A DNA stretch of 64,000 bases, from NCBI RefSeq assembly GCF_013372265.1, contig NZ_CP054051.1, positions 756,263 through 820,262 of the forward strand, in the 5' to 3' direction. Source of the DNA: Aliarcobacter cibarius (GTDB taxonomy: Bacteria > Campylobacterota > Campylobacteria > Campylobacterales > Arcobacteraceae). The notes under the pieces were generated by a model. It saw only the letters and a list, made by a program, of their open reading frames with translations, was not told the origin of the DNA and ran no database searches. This document shows positions 60,845 to 64,000 of this stretch, piece after piece. Within the stretch, counting starts at the first letter, position 1. Every line of letters begins with the position of its first letter. A program made the translations under genes and the position numbers.

Positions 60845-60892
60845 AATTATTTAGAAGATACTATTCTTCTTCTTTTTTAAAACGAGCATTAT

Positions 60893-62143
60893 ATGAAAAT
60901 AATTAACGATACTTTAGAACTTGACTCATATGAACTTACAATATTTGAACATTCATATAATGCTATTATTATAACAACTCCTTATTTAGATGATGAGCAT
61001 CCTAAAATCTTATATGCTAATCAGGCTTTTTTAAAGATGACTGGTTATTCAATTGAAGAAATTATAAATAAAACTCCAAGAATATTACAAGGTGAAAAAA
61101 CTGACAGAAAGGTACTTCAAAGGTTAAAAGAGTGTTTAATTAAAGAAGAACATTTTGAAGGTAAAGCGATAAACTACAGAAAAGATGGAAAAGAGTATTG
61201 GGTAGAATGGAATATATCGCCTGTATATGATAATGATAAAAAACTTATAGCATTTCTTTCTATCCAAAAAGATATATCTATTTTAAATGAAATTAAATTA
61301 TTTCAAACAGCAATAGACCAAAATAATGTTTCTATAGCTCTTTTTAATACTAGTGGAGATTATATTTATGTTAATAAAGCCTATGCTCAAAGAACAGGTT
61401 ACAGTATACAAGAACTTATAGGAAATAATCCAAGAATATTAAAATCAGGTTATCATACAGAAAACTTTTATAAAAAATTATGGGAAAATCTTTTAAATAA
61501 AAGTCCATTTAGTAGAATTTTTTGTAATAAGAATGCTTATGGTGAGTTATATTATGAAAAACAAACTATAACACCTATAATAGAACAAAATCAGATTATA
61601 GGGTTTGTTATTATTGGTAAAAATTATGATAAAGAACAAGAACATAAAGAGCAGTTAGAAGAAGATTTGTTTACTGATGAGCTTACAAAACTTTATAATA
61701 AAAGAGCTTTTGATAAAAAATTTAATACGGCTGTAGAGGATTATTTTTTAAATAAAAAAGCTTTTAGTATGATGTTTATAGATTTAGATAATTTTAAACA
61801 AGTTAATGACAATATGGGGCATGATAAAGGAGATGAAGCTTTAAAAGAAGTTGCTAATTTTTTAAGGGATAATCTTAGAAAAAGTGATGAGATTTTTAGA
61901 TTTGGTGGGGATGAGTTTATAATTTTACTTTATGAACCAAATAAAAATAATGCTTCAAAAATATCTTCAAAACTTGAAGAATTATTTAATAATTCAAGTA
62001 TTGCTATAAACTATAAAATAGGGATGAGTATTGGGTATAAAGAGTATAGAGGAGAAAATATAGAGTTCTTTTTTAAAGAGACAGATAAGCAAATGTACAA
62101 TAGAAAGAAAACAAAAAAAGTCTTAAAAAAAGAATTTATATAA
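60893..62143 (+). CDS. PAS-PAS-GGDEF diguanylate cyclase
   Basis: The 416-residue cytosolic protein has two PAS domains (about 15-130, with ILYANQAFLKMTGYSIEEI; about 135-250, with YIYVNKAYAQRTGYSIQEL) and a GGDEF domain (about 255-415). The active-site loop is RFGGDEF (GGDEF at 338-342) and the inhibitory I-site RKSD (329-332) is five residues upstream, so it should make cyclic di-GMP and be product-inhibited. The PAS ligand is unknown; no haem- or flavin-specific residues can be assigned. Confidence 0.9.
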   Translation: MKIINDTLELDSYELTIFEHSYNAIIITTPYLDDEHPKILYANQAFLKMTGYSIEEIINKTPRILQGEKTDRKVLQRLKECLIKEEHFEGKAINYRKDGKEYWVEWNISPVYDNDKKLIAFLSIQKDISILNEIKLFQTAIDQNNVSIALFNTSGDYIYVNKAYAQRTGYSIQELIGNNPRILKSGYHTENFYKKLWENLLNKSPFSRIFCNKNAYGELYYEKQTITPIIEQNQIIGFVIIGKNYDKEQEHKEQLEEDLFTDELTKLYNKRAFDKKFNTAVEDYFLNKKAFSMMFIDLDNFKQVNDNMGHDKGDEALKEVANFLRDNLRKSDEIFRFGGDEFIILLYEPNKNNASKISSKLEELFNNSSIAINYKIGMSIGYKEYRGENIEFFFKETDKQMYNRKKTKKVLKKEFI

Positions 62144-62158
62144 AGAATTGGAGAATAA

Positions 62159-62572
62159 GTGATAAAAACACCTTTTTTAGCAGTAGATGGAATAATAAAG
62201 CTATATGATGAGAATGAAAATTTTAAAGGAATTGTTTTAATCGAAAGATTAAATAAGCCTTTTGGGATTGCTATTCCTGGTGGATTTGTTGATATTGGAG
62301 AAACTGTTGAAGATGCAGTTGTAAGAGAAATGAAAGAAGAGACTGCATTAGATATTTCTATTGAATCATTATTAGGAGTTTATTCAGATCCAAAAAGAGA
62401 TGAGAGATTTCATACTGCATCGGTTGTTTATGTTTGTAAAGCTTATGGAAATCCTATTGCACAAGATGATGCAAAAGAGGTATTCGTGTATAAATTAGAT
62501 GAGATACCTCTTGATAAATTAGTTTTTGACCATAAAAAAATTATTTTGGATTTTCTAAACTTTCTTGAGTAA
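62159..62572 (+). CDS. NUDIX hydrolase
   Basis: The 137-residue protein has a complete Nudix box, GGFVDIGETVEDAVVREM followed by KEETAL, giving the G-x5-E-x7-REU-x-EE pattern of nucleoside-diphosphate-X hydrolases. The substrate is unknown. The start is GTG with GGAG upstream. Its 3' end overlaps the opposite-strand metallophosphatase gene by 32 bp. Confidence 0.9.
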   Translation: MIKTPFLAVDGIIKLYDENENFKGIVLIERLNKPFGIAIPGGFVDIGETVEDAVVREMKEETALDISIESLLGVYSDPKRDERFHTASVVYVCKAYGNPIAQDDAKEVFVYKLDEIPLDKLVFDHKKIILDFLNFLE

Positions 62573-63260
62573 ATATTCTCATACTTGGAAATTCTAAGGC
62601 ACAAAGTCTTGGATTTGGAACTTTTGAAATATCTTTTTTATGAAAGCATCCTAAGTCTATTCCCATACTATAATTTGTTATATTTGGTTCAGCATAAATA
62701 GTATGTCCATAAACATTAAATATCTCTTTTATATCAATGCTTGATTTTCTGCTCCACATTATATGTTTTTCAAATATTTCTTTATCAATTTTATCTTGGC
62801 TATCTCTTAATTCCCACACTCTTCCAATACTTGAGTGACTAACAACTAAATATCTACTGTCATGCGTTTTATAATCTTTATATTCAAGATATAAAGGCAA
62901 AGAGTTTAAAAAATCATAATGTTCAAAATATTCTTCTCGTGTTTTATATGATTTTAAAGTTTCATTTCCCCCACATCTATACAACCAGTCTCTAGATTCA
63001 TCATTTACAAGCGGTTCTTCTTTTGTTGGACCAAATTCTAAAAGCATATCTTCATGATTTCCTTTAACACAATCATATTTATTCTCAATTATAAATTTAA
63101 TAACATTGTATGAGTCATTTCCTCTATCAACTAAATCTCCAACAAAAACAATTTTAGAGTTTTGTTTATTTGGTAATTGCCCAATTAAAGCTAAGAGAGA
63201 TTTATAGCAACCATGCACATCTCCAATTATATATATTTGGTCATTTATTATATTTTTCAT
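62541..63260 (-). CDS. Metallophosphoesterase (PP2A/ApaH-like)
   Basis: From the ATG at 63258-63260 the protein has 239 residues. It carries the calcineurin-type metal motifs near the N terminus: GDVHGCYKSL, FVGDLVDRGNDS and KGNHEDML, then VVSHSS and the late YGHTIYAEPNI. It may be a serine/threonine protein phosphatase or a diadenosine-tetraphosphatase-like enzyme. The start overlaps the GNAT stop (ATGA), so the two are translationally coupled. An upstream in-frame start would add 13 residues inside GNAT and is less likely. Confidence 0.88.
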   Translation of the reverse strand: MKNIINDQIYIIGDVHGCYKSLLALIGQLPNKQNSKIVFVGDLVDRGNDSYNVIKFIIENKYDCVKGNHEDMLLEFGPTKEEPLVNDESRDWLYRCGGNETLKSYKTREEYFEHYDFLNSLPLYLEYKDYKTHDSRYLVVSHSSIGRVWELRDSQDKIDKEIFEKHIMWSRKSSIDIKEIFNVYGHTIYAEPNITNYSMGIDLGCFHKKDISKVPNPRLCALEFPSMRIFTQESLENPK

Positions 63261-63823
63261 TCTAACTCTTTCGTATAAATTATTGCTGAACATAAGCAAG
63301 GAGGTTTGCCACAGGCTGTACAGTCAAAATTAAATTTTATGCTATCTTCTTTCCAAAAATTTTCGATTATAAACTCTTCTTTGAAACCTTCTTTTAGAGC
63401 TAATCCTCTGATATTAACTTGTTCTTTATTTTTCCAACCAGCCATTATTGCAAACTTTATATTATTTTCTTTTAATTTGGAAATTGTGCTTTTGAGTAAT
63501 AAAGTTCCAATCCCATGACCTGAATAATTTTCATGAACAGCTATTGAATCAATATATCCAATTTTTTTATATTCATCATTTATAATTATTTTTTTATCTT
63601 TTGTAATCTTTTTTAAATAATCTAAGTCAATAAATTTACTTGTAGCATAAGCAACTATTTTTTCATCTATTTTTGCACATAAATTAATATCATTATTCAA
63701 AATATCTTCGTTTACAAATGAACTACCAAGTGTCATAGAAGCTATCTGTGCAACTTCATTTATCATTGATTCTTTCATAGGAATTATAGTTATATCTTTT
63801 TTCTCTAACTGTTTATTTGTCAC
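63257..63823 (-). CDS. GNAT-family acetyltransferase with cysteine-rich C-terminal tail
   Basis: The 188-residue protein has a GNAT fold with the acetyl-CoA loop HENYSGHGIGTLLLKS (Q/RxxGxG/A-like) and a preceding IGYIDSIAV strand. After the domain there is a tail FDCTACGKPPCLCSAIIYTK with four Cys in a C-x2-C-x4-C-x-C pattern that could bind a metal. The acetyl acceptor is unknown. It is coupled to the metallophosphatase gene by a 4-bp overlap. Confidence 0.82.
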   Translation of the reverse strand: MTNKQLEKKDITIIPMKESMINEVAQIASMTLGSSFVNEDILNNDINLCAKIDEKIVAYATSKFIDLDYLKKITKDKKIIINDEYKKIGYIDSIAVHENYSGHGIGTLLLKSTISKLKENNIKFAIMAGWKNKEQVNIRGLALKEGFKEEFIIENFWKEDSIKFNFDCTACGKPPCLCSAIIYTKELE

Positions 63824-63928
63824 AGTTTTAACCTTCTAATTAATTTATCGTGTAAATATAACATAATTGAGATTTTAAGTCTAAAGTTGATTTGTTTATT
63901 TTCTATTTTATAGTAAATAATAGTTGTT

Positions 63929-63957
63929 TTGACAAGTACTTAAATTTAGATTATAAT
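63929..63957 (+). promoter_or_regulatory. Consensus promoter for the gene starting at 63981
   Basis: TTGACA at 63929-63934 and TATAAT at 63952-63957 with a 17-bp spacer, 23 bp before the start codon; a TGGAG ribosome-binding site lies between. Confidence 0.88.
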
Positions 63958-63980
63958 TTGATTTTCAATATGGAGTTTTT

Positions 63981-64000
63981 ATGCAATTTGATATGAATTT
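63981..64000 (+). CDS. Start of a gene running off the window
   Basis: ATG at 63981 with a TGGAG ribosome-binding site 6-7 nt upstream and a consensus promoter. Only MQFDMN is visible, so no function can be assigned. Confidence 0.6.

Noticed and set aside
63261-63299. Longer metallophosphatase starting at 63299
   Set aside because: It would overlap the GNAT gene by 43 bp; the ATGA junction at 63260 is the usual coupling and the protein motif starts soon after.

Overview
The window is chromosomal DNA from a low-G+C (AT-rich) member of the Campylobacterota, most likely the Arcobacter group (Arcobacteraceae). This rests on recall of protein families and on the 16S/23S sequences, not on a database search. 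Supporting signs are the ADP-heptose/heptosyltransferase locus, CcoG, a Campylobacter-type Fur, a PAS-GGDEF protein, many two-component genes, frequent TTG/GTG starts, tight gene packing, and an rrn operon ordered 16S-tRNA-Ile-tRNA-Ala-23S-5S. No insertion sequence, prophage, CRISPR array or integron is visible. Most of the window is housekeeping core.

Layout. 1-8.1 kb: end of a lipopolysaccharide/surface-sugar locus (partial glycosidase-like gene, heptosyltransferase waaF, LtaS/sulfatase-fold membrane enzyme, complete ADP-heptose pathway gmhA-hldE-hldD-gmhB, a glycosyltransferase). 8.1-16.3 kb: rpmB, a two-TM potassium-channel-like/TrkA protein, argJ, a DUF465 protein, gyrA, asd, a YqhA-like protein, hemE. 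16.3-22.5 kb: two identical tRNA-Asn genes and a full rRNA operon, with consensus promoters, long processing stems around 16S and 23S, and a strong terminator. 22.5-28.3 kb: VF530 protein, a ferredoxin-thioredoxin-reductase-like/rhodanese fusion, an orphan ParA-like ATPase with a small tail-anchored partner, menG, xseA, cheW and a REC-PAS-coiled-coil protein. 28.3-32.6 kb: cyclophilin, panD-ybaB-ispA, groES-groEL under a CIRCE operator. 32.6-36.7 kb: an unknown nuclease-like protein, a YkgJ-like protein, a two-component system, and a probable small RNA whose promoter carries the same direct repeats as the regulator gene's promoter. 36.7-47.7 kb: suhB-like, glmS, metK, accD, thiE, rlmH, an unknown membrane protein, dus, prmA, ftsH. 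47.8-55.4 kb: AI-2E-family transporter, ruvB, panB, trpA, bpt, feoAB with a Fur box, fur. 55.4-64 kb: transglycosylase, carbon-nitrogen hydrolase, a second two-component system, ccoG, a periplasmic unknown, a diguanylate cyclase, NUDIX, metallophosphatase, GNAT, and the start of a further gene.

The most promising leads are: (a) matched promoters at 34022-34052 and 36543-36573, implying that the OmpR-type regulator controls itself and a roughly 97-nt RNA; (b) the FTR-like/rhodanese fusion; (c) the ParA-like/tail-anchored coiled-coil pair; (d) a channel/TrkA protein lacking both the usual selectivity filter and the glycine-rich nucleotide loop; (e) an imperfect 23-bp duplication flanking a hairpin in the metK leader.
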